Shown: positions 35,069 to 45,288, counted from the stretch's first letter. The stretch: 64,000 bases of DNA from Microbacterium trichothecenolyticum (GCF_000956465.1 NZ_JYJA01000031.1:62001-126000); one strand, 5' to 3'. Translations and numbers: made by a program. Notes: generated by a model not told the origin, from the sequence alone.

Positions 35069-36370
35069 TCAGGCGCCCGACACGGCTTCCGGCGTCGCAG
35101 CTGTCGACGCCCGCCAGCCGAGTGGCGACAGCAGCACCGAGGCGGCGACGAGCACCATCACGACGAGTGCGAGCCCGCCGTAGCCGATCCAGCCGAGCAG
35201 TGCGCCGGCGATGATCGCGCCGACGCCGCCGACGATGCTCATCGTGAAGTCGCTGATACCCTGCCGCCTGGTGCGCAGCTCCTCAGATGACGACTCGGTG
35301 AGCAGAGTGGAGCCGGCGACCGTCGACGCGCTCCACCCGAGCCCCAGCAGCACCAGCGCGACGGTCACCGCAGTCGTCGAGGCCTGGCCGAAGGAGGCCG
35401 TCAACAGCGCGGCGGCGAGCAGCGCCTGACCCACGAGGATCGTCGGCACGCGCCCCATCTTGTCGGCGAGGATGCCGAAGACCGGTGAGAGCACGTACAT
35501 GCCGGCGATGTGGAGGCTGATCGTGAGACCGATGATCGACAGCGTCGCTGCCTCCGACGCCTCGTGCGTCAGGTGCGCCAGGTGCACGGGGGTCATGGCC
35601 ATGACCGAGACCATCGTGCCGTGGGCCGCAGCGACCGCGAAGATCGCGTAGCGCGCGGCCACGGGCCGGTCGGCTTTGGCGATCGCTCGGCTGCCCGCCT
35701 TCGCGGAGGCCACGACGCGCTGCGCGAGCAGCAGCGGGTCGGGTCGCATCGCGACGAGGTACAGGACGATGGCGAGCCCCTGCGCGACGATCGTGAACAG
35801 GTACGCACCTGTCAGCGGCGGCATTCCGATGGCCCCGCCGATCAGCTCGCCGGGACCTGTGAGGTTCGGGCCGAGGACGGCCCCTACGGTGGTCGCCCAC
35901 ACCACGATCGACAGGTCACGGCCGCGGGAGGCATCCGTCGCGAGATCCGCCGCGGCGAAGCGGGACTGCAGGTTCGCGGCCTGCCCCGAGCCGATGATGA
36001 GGAATCCCGCGAGCAGCAGCGGGAACGATCGCAGCGCGACCGCGAAGATGACGAGGCCCACTCCGATGAGTGCGACTGCCATCCCCGTGGTGAGTGACAG
36101 CCTGCGGCCGCGGCGGCGGGCGATCGCTGCGAGGGGCACCGCCGTCAACGCCGTGCCGAAGGTGACGGCGGCGGCCGCAAGCCCCGAGAACGCGTCCTCG
36201 CCGGACAATTCGGCCGCCAGCACCGCACCCAGCGACAGGGTCGCACCGAACGCGAGCCCGCCGAGCACCTGCCCGCCCGACAGGACCCACACGGTGCGTC
36301 GCTGGACGCGCACGACCTCTTGAGCGCTCGGCGCGAGGTCGACCGCCGGTTCTGATCCGGTCTCAGGCAT
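35069..36370 (-). CDS. Major facilitator superfamily transporter (433 aa)
   Basis: Twelve predicted transmembrane helices in two halves joined by a cytoplasmic loop (residues about 200-230), with the loop 2-3 motif RRRGRR. Substrate unknown. ATG 36370 overlaps the FAH gene stop by 8 bp (ATGCCTGA), so the two are coupled. It is convergent with the D-amino-acid operon (20-bp gap), and a functional link with that operon is possible but not shown. Confidence 0.88.
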   Translation of the reverse strand: MPETGSEPAVDLAPSAQEVVRVQRRTVWVLSGGQVLGGLAFGATLSLGAVLAAELSGEDAFSGLAAAAVTFGTALTAVPLAAIARRRGRRLSLTTGMAVALIGVGLVIFAVALRSFPLLLAGFLIIGSGQAANLQSRFAAADLATDASRGRDLSIVVWATTVGAVLGPNLTGPGELIGGAIGMPPLTGAYLFTIVAQGLAIVLYLVAMRPDPLLLAQRVVASAKAGSRAIAKADRPVAARYAIFAVAAAHGTMVSVMAMTPVHLAHLTHEASEAATLSIIGLTISLHIAGMYVLSPVFGILADKMGRVPTILVGQALLAAALLTASFGQASTTAVTVALVLLGLGWSASTVAGSTLLTESSSEELRTRRQGISDFTMSIVGGVGAIIAGALLGWIGYGGLALVVMVLVAASVLLSPLGWRASTAATPEAVSGA

Positions 36371-37130
36371 CGCGGGCGGGATTGCGGAGCGTCCCGAGCC
36401 CGGTGATCTCGACCTCGACGGTGTCGCCCGCGCTGATCTGGCCGACCCCGGCGGGGGTGCCCGTGAGGATGACGTCGCCCGGCAGAAGCGTGAAGGCGGC
36501 CGAGGCGAAGGCGATGACATCGGCGAGCGAGAAGATCATGTCGCTGATCGGCCCCTGCTGGCGGACCTCGCCGTTGAGCCGGGTCGTGATGACGGCCGGG
36601 CCGTTCACGTCGAAGTCGGTCTCGATCGCGGGGCCCAGCGGGCACGACGTGTCGAAGCCCTTGGCGCGCGCCCACTGGCCGTCCGACTTCTGCCAGTCGC
36701 GCGCCGTGAGGTCGTTCGCGATGGTGTAGCCGAACACGTAGTCCAGCGCGTTCTCGGCCGAGACGTTCTTGGCGATGCGGCCGATGACGGCGGCGAGCTC
36801 GCCTTCGAAGCTGATGAAGTCGGACCCCTTGGGCAGCACGACGGCGTCGCCCGGACCGATCACCGAGGTGTTCGGCTTGAAGAACAGCATCGGCGATGTC
36901 GGCACGTCGTTGCCCATCTCCGCCGCGTGATCGCGGTAGTTGCGGCCGACCGCCACGATCTTGGACCGGGGGATCACCGGCGCCAGCAGCGCGACGTCGG
37001 CGAGCGGCACACGCTCTCCGGTGGTCTCGTACCCGGCGAACATCGGGTCGCCCGCGAGGACGACCAGCTCGCCCTCGTCGACGATCCCGAATCTGATGGC
37101 GTCGTTGTGGCTGAAGCGCGCGATCCTCAC
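36363..37130 (-). CDS. Fumarylacetoacetate hydrolase family protein (255 aa)
   Basis: FAH-fold hydrolase/isomerase/decarboxylase with the metal-binding E-x-E (FEGELA, Glu109 and Glu111) and Asp140 in [10 protein letters not shown]; it probably acts on a beta-diketo acid or oxaloacetate-type substrate. GTG 37130 lies 6 bp after TAGGCT (leaderless). In actinobacteria this gene usually lies between leuB and gltX, so its position here marks the conserved neighbourhood interrupted by the D-amino-acid module. Confidence 0.9.
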   Translation of the reverse strand: MRIARFSHNDAIRFGIVDEGELVVLAGDPMFAGYETTGERVPLADVALLAPVIPRSKIVAVGRNYRDHAAEMGNDVPTSPMLFFKPNTSVIGPGDAVVLPKGSDFISFEGELAAVIGRIAKNVSAENALDYVFGYTIANDLTARDWQKSDGQWARAKGFDTSCPLGPAIETDFDVNGPAVITTRLNGEVRQQGPISDMIFSLADVIAFASAAFTLLPGDVILTGTPAGVGQISAGDTVEVEITGLGTLRNPARDA

Positions 37131-37186
37131 CCGCTCAGCCTAGCGAGAAGAGCCGACGCCGGCCCGGGGGGCACCGGAACGATGAA

Positions 37187-37214
37187 GCGGACGGATGCCG
37201 CAGCATCCGTCCGC
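37187..37214 (-). terminator. ilvE terminator with GCGGACGGATGC arms
   Basis: A 12-bp perfect inverted repeat (37187-37198 and 37203-37214) with a 4-base loop, 26 bp past the ilvE stop. It is another hairpin of the GGATGC type. Confidence 0.7.
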
Positions 37215-37240
37215 TCCACAAGACCGGGTGTGCGCGCGGG

Positions 37241-38347
37241 TCAGCCGTCGAGGCGCACGAGCCAGTTGTGCTTGTCTTCGCGGCGGCCGTACTGGATGTC
37301 GGTGAGCTCCTCGCGCAGCGACAGGGCGAGCGAGCCGGTCGGCTGCTCGTCGAGGAAGTCCTTGCCCTTGAGTACGCCGATCGGGGTGACCACGGCTGCC
37401 GTGCCGCAGGCGAACACCTCGACGATGTCGCCGGACGCGACGCCCTGCCGCCACTCGTCGAACGAGACCGCACGACCCTCGACCTTGTGGCCGCGGTCGG
37501 CCGCGAGCTGCAGGATCGAGTCGCGCGTGATGCCCTCGAGGATCGAATCGGACTGCGGGGTGACGATGGTGCCGTCCTTGTAGACGAACACCACGTTCAT
37601 GCCGCCGAGCTCCTCGACGTTGCGGTCCTGGTCGAGGAAGACGACCTGGTCGCACTCGTTCTCGTACGCCTCGGACTGCGGCAGCAGGCTCGCAGCGTAG
37701 TTGCCGCCCGTCTTGGCCGCACCCGTGCCGCCCTTGCCGGCGCGGGCGTAGTCCTCGCTGAGCCAGATCGAGACCGGCTGCACGCCGCCCTTGAAGTAAG
37801 CGCCGGCGGGCGAGGCGATGACGTAGTAGCCGACCTTGTGGGCGGGACGGACGCCCAGGAACGCCTCCTTGGCGAACATGAACGGGCGCAGGTACAGGCT
37901 CTGATCGTCGCCGGAGGGCACCCACGCAGCGTCGACGGCGATGAGCTCGCGCAGCGACTGGATGAAGTACGAGACCGGCAGCTCGGGCAGCGCGAGGCGA
38001 CGCGCGGAGCGCTGCAGGCGACGGCCGTTCTGGTCGGGGCGGAAGGTGTGGATGGAGCCGTCCGCGTGGCGATAGGCCTTGATGCCCTCGAAGATCTCCT
38101 GCCCGTAGTGAAGCACCGCCGCGGCGGGATCGAGCGTCAGCGGGCCGTACGGCTGGACGCGCGGTCGGTGCCATCCGCCGCCGACCGACCAGCAGATGTC
38201 GACCATGTGGTCGGTGAAGCTCGTGCCGAAGCCGGGGTTGGCGAGGATCTGCTCGCGCTCTGCGGCGCTCTTCGCCTGGAGGTTGCGGTTGACGGTGAAC
38301 TCGAGAGGTGCGAGTCCGGTGTCGGGATCGGAATCGATGAGGGTCAT
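37241..38347 (-). CDS. ilvE: Branched-chain amino acid aminotransferase
   Basis: PLP fold-type IV transaminase for the last step of valine, leucine and isoleucine synthesis. Key segments are YGQEIFEGIKAYR, LYLRPFMFAKE, the Schiff-base Lys in GAAKTGGNYAAS, EELGGMNVVFV and GTAAVVTPIG. 368 residues, the long actinobacterial form. ATG 38347 is used. It lies 61 bp after leuB, giving a leuB-ilvE pair. Confidence 0.95.
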   Translation of the reverse strand: MTLIDSDPDTGLAPLEFTVNRNLQAKSAAEREQILANPGFGTSFTDHMVDICWSVGGGWHRPRVQPYGPLTLDPAAAVLHYGQEIFEGIKAYRHADGSIHTFRPDQNGRRLQRSARRLALPELPVSYFIQSLRELIAVDAAWVPSGDDQSLYLRPFMFAKEAFLGVRPAHKVGYYVIASPAGAYFKGGVQPVSIWLSEDYARAGKGGTGAAKTGGNYAASLLPQSEAYENECDQVVFLDQDRNVEELGGMNVVFVYKDGTIVTPQSDSILEGITRDSILQLAADRGHKVEGRAVSFDEWRQGVASGDIVEVFACGTAAVVTPIGVLKGKDFLDEQPTGSLALSLREELTDIQYGRREDKHNWLVRLDG

Positions 38348-38408
38348 GACGAGCCTGTGCTTTCGTGCGGTCGAGCCGCTGGATGGAGAGGCGCTTGCCG
38401 GTTCCAGG

Positions 38409-39461
38409 TTACGCCGGGAGCCGGCCGGCGATGGCGTCGCCGATCTGCGCAGTGCTGCGCGATGCGGTGCCCCGGTTCGCGATGTCCGTTTCGACAGCCG
38501 TGGTGACGCGCTGTGCCTCTTCGGTGAGCCCGAGGTGATCGAGCAGTAGCGAGACGGAGAGGATCGCGGCCGTGGGATCGGCCTTCTGCTGTCCTGCGAT
38601 GTCGGGCGCCGATCCGTGCACGGGCTCGAACATCGAAGGGAACGCGCCGTCGGGGTTGATGTTGCCCGAGGCTGCGAGGCCGATGCCACCGGTGACGGCG
38701 CCGGCCAGGTCTGTCAGGATGTCGCCGAAGAGGTTGTCGGTGACGATCACGTCGAAGCGGCCCGGGTTCGTGACCAGGAAGATGGTTGCCGCGTCGACGT
38801 GCAGATAGTCTACGGCGACGTCAGGGTGCTCCAGCGCCACCTCGTCGACGAGGCGCTTCCAGATCCCGCCGGCGTGGACGAGCACGTTCGTCTTGTGCAC
38901 GAGGGTGAGCTTCTTGCGGCGCCGCTCGGCCAGGTCGAATGCATAGCGCACCACCCGCTCGACGCCGAAGGCGGTGTTCACCGAGGTCTCGTTCGCCACC
39001 TCGTGCGGCGTGCCGGTGCGGATCGACCCGCCGTTGCCGACGTACGGCCCCTCGGTGCCTTCGCGGACGACGACGAAGTCGATGTCGCCCGGCTCGGCCA
39101 GCGGTCCCGGCACTCCCGGGTACAGCTTCGACGGGCGCAGGTTGACGTAGTGGTCCAGCTCGAAGCGCAGCTTCAGCAGCAGCCCGCGCTCGATGTTCGC
39201 GTTCTTCAGCCGCGGGTCGCCGGGCAGTCCTCCGACGGCTCCCAGGAGGATCGCATCGTGCGTCTTGATCGCGTCAAGGTCGTCGTCGGTGAGCGTGTCG
39301 CCCGTTTCGAGATAGCGGGCGGCGCCCAGCGCGTACCGCGTCTTCTCGAAACGGATGCTGCTGCCCGCGGTCGCGGCGTCGAGCACCTTCTCCGCTTCGG
39401 CGATGACCTCCGGACCGATGCCGTCACCCGGGATGACGGCCAGCTTCACGACACGCGACAT
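38409..39461 (-). CDS. leuB: 3-isopropylmalate dehydrogenase
   Basis: Oxidises and decarboxylates 3-isopropylmalate in leucine synthesis. PGDGIGPEV at the N-terminus, the substrate-binding [18 protein letters not shown] segment, [10 protein letters not shown] and GSAPDIAG are conserved. At 350 residues it is the compact actinobacterial form. The start is ATG 39461; the MFS gene stop is 8 bp upstream on the same strand. Together with leuCD and ilvE most of the leucine branch is in this window, but leuA is not. Confidence 0.95.
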   Translation of the reverse strand: MSRVVKLAVIPGDGIGPEVIAEAEKVLDAATAGSSIRFEKTRYALGAARYLETGDTLTDDDLDAIKTHDAILLGAVGGLPGDPRLKNANIERGLLLKLRFELDHYVNLRPSKLYPGVPGPLAEPGDIDFVVVREGTEGPYVGNGGSIRTGTPHEVANETSVNTAFGVERVVRYAFDLAERRRKKLTLVHKTNVLVHAGGIWKRLVDEVALEHPDVAVDYLHVDAATIFLVTNPGRFDVIVTDNLFGDILTDLAGAVTGGIGLAASGNINPDGAFPSMFEPVHGSAPDIAGQQKADPTAAILSVSLLLDHLGLTEEAQRVTTAVETDIANRGTASRSTAQIGDAIAGRLPA

Positions 39462-39468
39462 GGTGCTC

Positions 39469-41010
39469 CTACGACTTCTGGCGGGACCCTCCCAGGGTAG
39501 TGGCCGCGATGACCCCCGCGACGACCACGAGGGCCGCCCCGATGAGCGCAGTGACCGTGACGCCGGCGTCGAACGCGGTGGCCGCCGCCTCGAACAGTGC
39601 GTCGCCCGTCGCCCCGCCGATCCGGCCGGCCGCGTGCACCGCACCGGCCAGGGTCTCAGACGAGGCCGCGGCCGCGGCATCCGGGACGCCGTCCGGTACC
39701 ACGAGATTCGAGCGGTAGAGAGCCGTCAGGATGCCGCCCAGCACCGTCGTGCCGAGAACGGCGCCGAGCTCGTACGCGGTCTCGGACACTGCGCTCGCGG
39801 CGCCCGCCTTCGCGGGCGGTGCGCTCGAGAGCACCAGCTCGTTCGACACGGTCTCGGCCGCGCCGATGCCGATCCCGAGCGAGATGAACGCCGCCACGAG
39901 CGTGCCGATGCTGTCGGGCCCGGTCGCGAACGCCACCGCGACATAGCCCGCGACGGAGAACACCAGCGCCGTCGGCACCACGATGCGGGCAGGCCACTTC
40001 TTCGAGATCGGCACCACCGCGAGGCCCGCCAGGATCATCATCGCGAGGCCCGGCACGAGCGCGAGACCCGCCTGCATCGGCGACAGCCCGACGATGAGCT
40101 GCAGATGCTGCGCGACGAAGAAGAGGAAGCCGACCAGCGCGATCACGCTGAGGAGGTTCACCAGCAGCGCGCCGCTGAACGTGCCGAGACCGAACAGCCG
40201 CATGTCGAGCATCGGGGTCTTGGCGCGCAGCTGGCGACGCACGAAGAGCACGCCGAAGCCGAGGCCCACGAGCATCGGCAGCCACGCGGCGACCGTGAAC
40301 CCGTGCACCGCGAGCTCCTTGATGCCGTAGACGATCGGGATCATCGTCGCCATCGACAGCGCGATGCTGAGCGGGTCGATGCGGCCCGGCTTGGGGTCGC
40401 GACTCTCCGGCACGAGCAGCGGCGCCAGCACCAGCAGCGGAATGAGCACAGGGACCGAGAGGAGGAACACCGAGCCCCAAGAGAAGTGCTCGAGCAGCAG
40501 TCCGCCGACGACCGGGCCGAGTGCGGCACCGGCGGAGAACATCGACGCCCACACCGCGATCGCGAGACGCCGCTGATCGCGGTCGGTGAAGATGCTGCGC
40601 AGCAGCGAGAGCGTCGACGGCATCAGCATCGCGCCGAACACGCCCATCGCCGCGCGCGCCGCGATCAGCCACACGGCGCTCGGCGCGAAAGCCGCGAGCA
40701 CGGACACGGCGGCGAAGCCGGTCGCGCCGATGAGCAGCATCCGTCGCCGTCCGAACCGGTCGCCGAGCGTGCCCATCGTGACGAGCAGACCCGCGAGCAC
40801 GAGCGGGTATGCGTCGATGATCCACAGCTGCTGGGCGCTCGACGGCCCCAGTTCGAGCGCGATCGACGGCAGCGCGAAGCTCAGCACCGTGTTGTCGACC
40901 GAGACGAGCAGCACCGGCAGCATCAGCACGACCAGCGCCGCCCAGCCGCGCCAGCCGACCTTCCGCCCCTGGGCGTCGGCGAGCGAGAGTTCTTGAGTGA
41001 GTGTCATCAT
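39469..41010 (-). CDS. DHA2-family MFS efflux transporter (513 aa)
   Basis: A 14-helix drug:H+ antiporter of the QacA/EmrB type. The family motif C-like [13 protein letters not shown] lies in helix 1 and motif [14 protein letters not shown] between helices 2 and 3. ATG 41010 is used (ATG 41007 also in frame). The start is directly next to a palindromic operator and a divergent TetR gene, the classic arrangement of a drug-inducible pump. Substrate unknown. Confidence 0.92.
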   Translation of the reverse strand: MMTLTQELSLADAQGRKVGWRGWAALVVLMLPVLLVSVDNTVLSFALPSIALELGPSSAQQLWIIDAYPLVLAGLLVTMGTLGDRFGRRRMLLIGATGFAAVSVLAAFAPSAVWLIAARAAMGVFGAMLMPSTLSLLRSIFTDRDQRRLAIAVWASMFSAGAALGPVVGGLLLEHFSWGSVFLLSVPVLIPLLVLAPLLVPESRDPKPGRIDPLSIALSMATMIPIVYGIKELAVHGFTVAAWLPMLVGLGFGVLFVRRQLRAKTPMLDMRLFGLGTFSGALLVNLLSVIALVGFLFFVAQHLQLIVGLSPMQAGLALVPGLAMMILAGLAVVPISKKWPARIVVPTALVFSVAGYVAVAFATGPDSIGTLVAAFISLGIGIGAAETVSNELVLSSAPPAKAGAASAVSETAYELGAVLGTTVLGGILTALYRSNLVVPDGVPDAAAAASSETLAGAVHAAGRIGGATGDALFEAAATAFDAGVTVTALIGAALVVVAGVIAATTLGGSRQKS

Positions 41011-41012
41011 TT

Positions 41013-41034
41013 CTATACCGTCCAGCCGGTATAG
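41013..41034. promoter_or_regulatory. TetR operator, 8-6-8 palindrome
   Basis: CTATACCG-TCCAGC-CGGTATAG is a perfect 8-bp inverted repeat with a 6-bp spacer, placed 2 bp from the efflux gene start and overlapping its probable -10 (TACTAT; TCGACG lies 18 bp upstream). The divergent TetR start is 40 bp away. Confidence 0.8.
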
Positions 41035-41073
41035 TAACAGAATGCTCAGACACCCGTCGATACGATCGAGGCC

Positions 41074-41619
41074 ATGAGCCGTCCTCCCCTCGCCCGCGAG
41101 AAGGTGCTCGACGCCTTCGAGCAGATCCTGATCGAGGAGGGCGAGCGAGCCGCGACGATGGACGCCACCGCCAAGGCCGCGGGCGTCTCCAAGGGCGGCC
41201 TGCTGTACCACTTCGGCACGAAGGAAGCTCTCGCAGCCGCGCTCATCGACCGGCTGCGGGAGCTCGTGCAGGCGGACGTCGACAGGATGGCGTCGGCGCC
41301 GGAGGGCCCGATCGCCTACTTCCTGCACACGTCGGTCATGGCGAACGACCCGATCGACCGAGCCATCCTCGCGACGTCGCGACTGGCCCAGGGAGGCGAC
41401 GCGACGGCGAGCGACGCGCTGCGGCACATCAGAGAAGACTGGGCCGCCGTGCTTCAACCCCACACCAGGGACGCCACGGCGCTCGATCTCGTGATGCTCG
41501 TGAGCGACGGCCTCTACTTCAACAACGCCCTCGCGGGCGGCTCCATCCCCGGTCCGGTCCCTCGCGGCGAGGCGCTCGACGCGCTGGTCGCGCTGGTGGA
41601 GCGCGCCGCGCGACCCTGA
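41074..41619 (+). CDS. TetR-family transcriptional repressor (181 aa)
   Basis: N-terminal TetR helix-turn-helix (ATMDATAKAAGVSKGGLLYHFGTKEAL, in parts AAGVSKGGLLYHFGTKE) and an all-helical ligand-binding C-terminal domain. ATG 41074 lies 7 bp after TACGAT. It is divergent from the DHA2 pump across the palindrome and is expected to repress it until a ligand binds. Confidence 0.92.
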   Translation: MSRPPLAREKVLDAFEQILIEEGERAATMDATAKAAGVSKGGLLYHFGTKEALAAALIDRLRELVQADVDRMASAPEGPIAYFLHTSVMANDPIDRAILATSRLAQGGDATASDALRHIREDWAAVLQPHTRDATALDLVMLVSDGLYFNNALAGGSIPGPVPRGEALDALVALVERAARP

Positions 41620-41645
41620 CCTGCGCCGGGTCTCGCCCGCACGCA

Positions 41646-41702
41646 ACGACGGATGCCCCGCCCCGGCCCTCGCCGAGGACTCAGGGACGCGGCATCCGTC
41701 GT
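41646..41702. terminator. Convergent terminator with ACGACGGATGCC arms
   Basis: A 12-bp perfect inverted repeat (41646-41657 and 41691-41702) with a long, partly structured loop, between tetR and serA. It is again a GGATGC/GCATCC hairpin. Confidence 0.65.
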
Positions 41703-41706
41703 GGAA

Positions 41707-43311
41707 TCAGGACTCGGTGATCTCGATCTGGCGGAACAGATCTGCCTGGATAGCGGTGCTCACCTCGTCGAGCAGGGCGTCGGGCACCGGCGAGTCGACC
41801 GTGAGGACCGACAGCGCCTGGCCGCCGGCCGTCTGGCGCGCGATCTGCATGCCGGCGATGTTGATGCCCGCCTCGCCAAACTTCTGGCCGTAGATCGCGA
41901 CGATGCCGGGTCGATCGGTGTACAGCATGACGACGTGGTTCGTCTCGATCGGCAGCTCGATCGCGTAGTCGTTGATGCCGACGAGCTTCTCGACCTGCTT
42001 CGGGCCGGTGAGCGTGCCCGAGATCGCGAGCTGCGAGCCGTCCGACAGGGCGCCGCGCAGGGTGATGACGTTGCGGTACTCAGGGCTGTCGTCGTCGACG
42101 AGCAGGCGCACCTCGACGCCGCGCTGTTCGGCGAGCAGCGGCGCGTTCACGTACGACACGGTCTCGCTGACGATGTTCGTGAAGACGCCCTTCAGCGCGG
42201 CGAGCTTGAGAACGCTGACGTCGTAACCCTGCAGCTCGCCGTGCACCTCGACGTCGAGGCTCGTGAGCGGCGACCTCGCGAGCGCCGAGAAGATCTGGCC
42301 GAGCTTCTCGACGAGCGGGATGCCGGGGCGCACATACGGGTCGATGACGCCGCCCGCGACGTTCACGGCGTCCGGAACGAGCTCGCCGCCGAGCGCGAGA
42401 CGCACCGACCTCGCGACCGAGACGCCCGCCTTCTCCTGCGCCTCTTCGGTGGAGGCGCCGAGGTGCGGGGTGACGACGACGTTCGGAAGATCCAGCAGTG
42501 CCGCAGCGGTGCCGCCCTCCGCGGGGGGCTCCGAGGTGAAGACGTCCAGGCCTGCGCCCGCGATCTCGCCGGCAGTGAGGGCGGCGTGGAGGGCCTCCTC
42601 ATCGATGAGGCCGCCGCGCGCGACGTTCACCACGTACGCGGTCGGCTTCATGATCTTGAACTGCTCTGCGCCGATCATGCCCGTGGTCTCGGGGGTCTTC
42701 GGCATGTGGATCGTGACGAAGTCGCTCTGCTCGAGCAGCTCGTCGAGCGTGACCAGCTGCACGCCGAGCTGCTGTGCACGGGCACTCGTGACGTAGGGGT
42801 CGTAGGCGATGACGCGCACATCGAACGCCTGCAGGCGGGCCGTGATCAGAGCGCCGATGCGGCCGAGACCGATGATGCCGACGGTCTTCTCGAAGAGCTC
42901 GGTGCCGGTGTACGAGCTGCGCTTCCACGCGCCGCCCGAGAGCGACGCGTGCGCGGCGGGAATGCGGCGCGCGAGGCTGAGGATGTGACCGACCGTGAGC
43001 TCCGCCGCCGAGATGATGTTGGAGGTCGGCGCATTGACGACCATGACGCCGGCGGTGGTGGCCGTCTTGATGTCGACGTTGTCGAGGCCGACGCCGGCGC
43101 GGGCGACGACCTTGAGGACGGGCGCGGCGGCGATCGCCTCGGCGTCGATCTTCGTCGCCGAGCGGATCAGCACCGCGTTGGCGTCGGCAAGGGCCGAAAG
43201 AAGTGCGGGGCGGTCGGTGCCGTCGACGTTGCGCACGTCGAAGTCAGGACCCAGGGCATCGATCGTGGCGGGAGAGAGCTCTTCGGCGATCAGGACGACA
43301 GGCTTCGGCAC
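41707..43311 (-). CDS. serA: D-3-phosphoglycerate dehydrogenase
   Basis: First step of serine synthesis. NAD-binding GIIGLGRIGALIT, catalytic RGGLIDEEAL and the His of NVVVTPHLGAST are visible; the C-terminus has the intervening ASB domain and an ACT domain (VMLYTDRPGIVAIYG), so this is the long, serine-inhibitable form of 534 residues. GTG 43311 follows AAGGAACACCC. Confidence 0.95.
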   Translation of the reverse strand: MPKPVVLIAEELSPATIDALGPDFDVRNVDGTDRPALLSALADANAVLIRSATKIDAEAIAAAPVLKVVARAGVGLDNVDIKTATTAGVMVVNAPTSNIISAAELTVGHILSLARRIPAAHASLSGGAWKRSSYTGTELFEKTVGIIGLGRIGALITARLQAFDVRVIAYDPYVTSARAQQLGVQLVTLDELLEQSDFVTIHMPKTPETTGMIGAEQFKIMKPTAYVVNVARGGLIDEEALHAALTAGEIAGAGLDVFTSEPPAEGGTAAALLDLPNVVVTPHLGASTEEAQEKAGVSVARSVRLALGGELVPDAVNVAGGVIDPYVRPGIPLVEKLGQIFSALARSPLTSLDVEVHGELQGYDVSVLKLAALKGVFTNIVSETVSYVNAPLLAEQRGVEVRLLVDDDSPEYRNVITLRGALSDGSQLAISGTLTGPKQVEKLVGINDYAIELPIETNHVVMLYTDRPGIVAIYGQKFGEAGINIAGMQIARQTAGGQALSVLTVDSPVPDALLDEVSTAIQADLFRQIEITES

Positions 43312-43450
43312 GGGTGTTCCTTAGTGGGGCGGTGCGCGAACGCGCGGAGCAGAACCGGATGCCGCGCCGCACGCCGTCGGGGGGCGAGGCCTGTGCCAGC
43401 CTACCGCCCGCGCGGCGGAGCGCCCGACCGTATGACGGCCTGCGGCAGGC

Positions 43451-43825
43451 TCAGCCCAGGAAGGACGCGGAGTTGAGCGTGGTGTACGCGACCACGTTCA
43501 GCCAGAACACCGCTACCAGCGCGAGGCCGGTGAGCATCACGAGGAGGAGCTCGTGCGGTGCGCGCCGGTAGCCGATCGCGAAAGCTCCGCCCCACACGAG
43601 CAGCGGGAACACCGCGGCGAAGATCCAGATGAACCACCCGAGGGCGTTGAGCGAGACGCCCGCGCCCCCGAATGTCTGAAGCGTGATCACGAGGTTGCCG
43701 ATCGCGTTCCAGACCGCGTAGGCGTAGAACAGGCCCACAGCGCCCGAGATCGTCGCCACGAGCCACGTGGGCGTCTTGCCGCGCTTCGCGGCCGAAGGCG
43801 CAGCATCCATCGCGTTCTCGCTCAT
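43451..43825 (-). CDS. Hypothetical membrane protein (124 aa)
   Basis: Three predicted transmembrane helices after a polar N-terminus of about 20 residues. No family recognised. ATG 43825 overlaps the upstream hypothetical gene by 4 bp, so the two small membrane proteins are translated together and may interact. Confidence 0.7.
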   Translation of the reverse strand: MSENAMDAAPSAAKRGKTPTWLVATISGAVGLFYAYAVWNAIGNLVITLQTFGGAGVSLNALGWFIWIFAAVFPLLVWGGAFAIGYRRAPHELLLVMLTGLALVAVFWLNVVAYTTLNSASFLG

Positions 43826-44358
43826 TGTCCGATAGCCCCGATCATCACGAAAGGCCAGGGCAGCAGCAGCACGACCCCGGCCGCGAGCCACGTGAACCGC
43901 AGCCACGCGCGCGAGGCGCGGGTCAGCAGCAGGGTCGTGGCGAACCACAGCAGGGGGGCCAGCACGGCGAGCCACAGGCTTCCCTGGTACATCACGTCGG
44001 TCACGAGGTACTGGGCCCTCCCCTGCAGGCGCAGGCCTCCGATGAGCCAGCCGATCGCGAAGAGGGCGTACACGCCGCCGAGCACGCCGAACGCGATCAG
44101 AGCGCCGTTGCCCATCGGCCGGCGGTCGGGGGCGGTGGCGGTGGGCGCTTCGGGCACCGATTCCGCCGCCGGCGCGTCGGCGGAGCCGAGCGTCTCGCTG
44201 CCCTTGCCGACGGCGGTGAAGCCCTTCGGGAGTTCGGCCGGGGATGCCGCGGCCGCAGTCTCGGGCTCCTCCTCCGGCTCGCCGGTTCCGCCGTGGTCGA
44301 GCGTGGGATCGTCGTCGCCGTCCCACGTGAGGGCGTCGTCGTCGCGTCCGGTCGTCAC
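43822..44358 (-). CDS. Hypothetical membrane protein with acidic N-terminus (178 aa)
   Basis: An acidic, Ala/Pro/Glu-rich N-terminal tail of about 85 residues, then three predicted helices. GTG 44358 is 6 bp after TACGCT, consistent with a leaderless transcript; the longer frame to 44418 runs through this -10. It is coupled by ATGA to the next membrane protein. Function unknown. Confidence 0.7.
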   Translation of the reverse strand: MTTGRDDDALTWDGDDDPTLDHGGTGEPEEEPETAAAASPAELPKGFTAVGKGSETLGSADAPAAESVPEAPTATAPDRRPMGNGALIAFGVLGGVYALFAIGWLIGGLRLQGRAQYLVTDVMYQGSLWLAVLAPLLWFATTLLLTRASRAWLRFTWLAAGVVLLLPWPFVMIGAIGQ

Positions 44359-44433
44359 GTTCTCAGCGTAGTGCCGCGGCCCGGCAAGCCCGGATGCCAC
44401 CCGCGGTGGTCGCGGCACCCGGGCCCGCGTCGC

Positions 44434-45288
44434 TCATTCGAAGAGCCGCAGCATCAGCGTGTGCCAGGTGACCGGGCCCACGATCCCATCGACCGGCGGG
44501 GCGAACAGCTGCTGGAACTCGCGGACGGCGGCGTCGGTGGCCGGACCGAAGTCGCCGTCGACGGTGAGCCCGGCGAGGAGCGTCTGCACGGCGCGCACGG
44601 CCTCGCCCTTCGGGCCTGCGGGCCCGTCGCCCTGCTTCACGGTGATGATGAGGCTCGGCCAGTCGAGTTGTCCGAGCGTCGTCGAGATCTCGACGGCGCG
44701 CAGCGTCTGCTGGAAGGCCTTCACGGCCTGACCGCTCTGCGGGCCGAACGCGCCGTCGGCCGCGATGGTCGCACCGTGCGCACGCAGCAGGTGCTGCGCG
44801 GCGAGGACGCGCCAGTTGGTGGCCTGCGACGACCCCTGCTTCACGAGCGCCCACGGCCGGTCGCCCGGCATGAACGTGCTGAAGAACGACCAGGTCTCGC
44901 GGCCGGCGACGCCGTCGATGGTGAGGCCCCACGACTCCTGGAAGAACTCGACCCGCTCCTTGGTGATCGGGCCGAAGCTCCCGTCCACGACGAGCGGAGG
45001 CTCCCCCGGGGACCGCGCGAGCCCGAACTGCTGGACGGCGCGCACCGCGTCGCCGGTCGACCCCTGCTGCACGGCGATGACGAGCTTGGGCCACGTCACG
45101 GGTCCGACGATGCCGTCGGCGGGTACGGCATGCGCGGTCTGGAAGGCCGTGACCGCTGCGGTGGTCGCGGGGTCGTACGTCCCGGTGACGGCCACAGCAT
45201 GGCCGTGGGCTCGCAGGAGGTACTGGATGCCGGGGACGATCGCCGACGACGATCCCGGTCCGACGGTGCTCCACGGTTCGACGTTCAT
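44434..45288 (-). CDS. Four-repeat peptidoglycan-binding-domain protein without signal peptide (284 aa)
   Basis: Four PG_binding_1-like repeats make up the whole protein (roughly residues 15-75, 80-140, 160-215 and 228-282), each with a V-D-G-x-F/Y-G/D-P core and an AV-x-x-FQ helix; repeats 1 and 4 share [12 protein letters not shown] 45288 has a strong GAGGAG site 6 bp upstream, yet the N-terminus MNVEPWST is polar, so no Sec or Tat signal is visible. No catalytic domain is present. It lies behind the secreted lamin-tail phosphatase with an 81-bp gap. Either it is exported without a signal, released by lysis, or it acts in the cytoplasm. Confidence 0.85.
   Translation of the reverse strand: MNVEPWSTVGPGSSSAIVPGIQYLLRAHGHAVAVTGTYDPATTAAVTAFQTAHAVPADGIVGPVTWPKLVIAVQQGSTGDAVRAVQQFGLARSPGEPPLVVDGSFGPITKERVEFFQESWGLTIDGVAGRETWSFFSTFMPGDRPWALVKQGSSQATNWRVLAAQHLLRAHGATIAADGAFGPQSGQAVKAFQQTLRAVEISTTLGQLDWPSLIITVKQGDGPAGPKGEAVRAVQTLLAGLTVDGDFGPATDAAVREFQQLFAPPVDGIVGPVTWHTLMLRLFE

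Noticed and set aside
39469..41646. A 725-residue MFS protein starting far upstream
   Set aside because: The extra N-terminus is antisense to tetR and crosses the operator; the conserved protein starts at ATG 41010.
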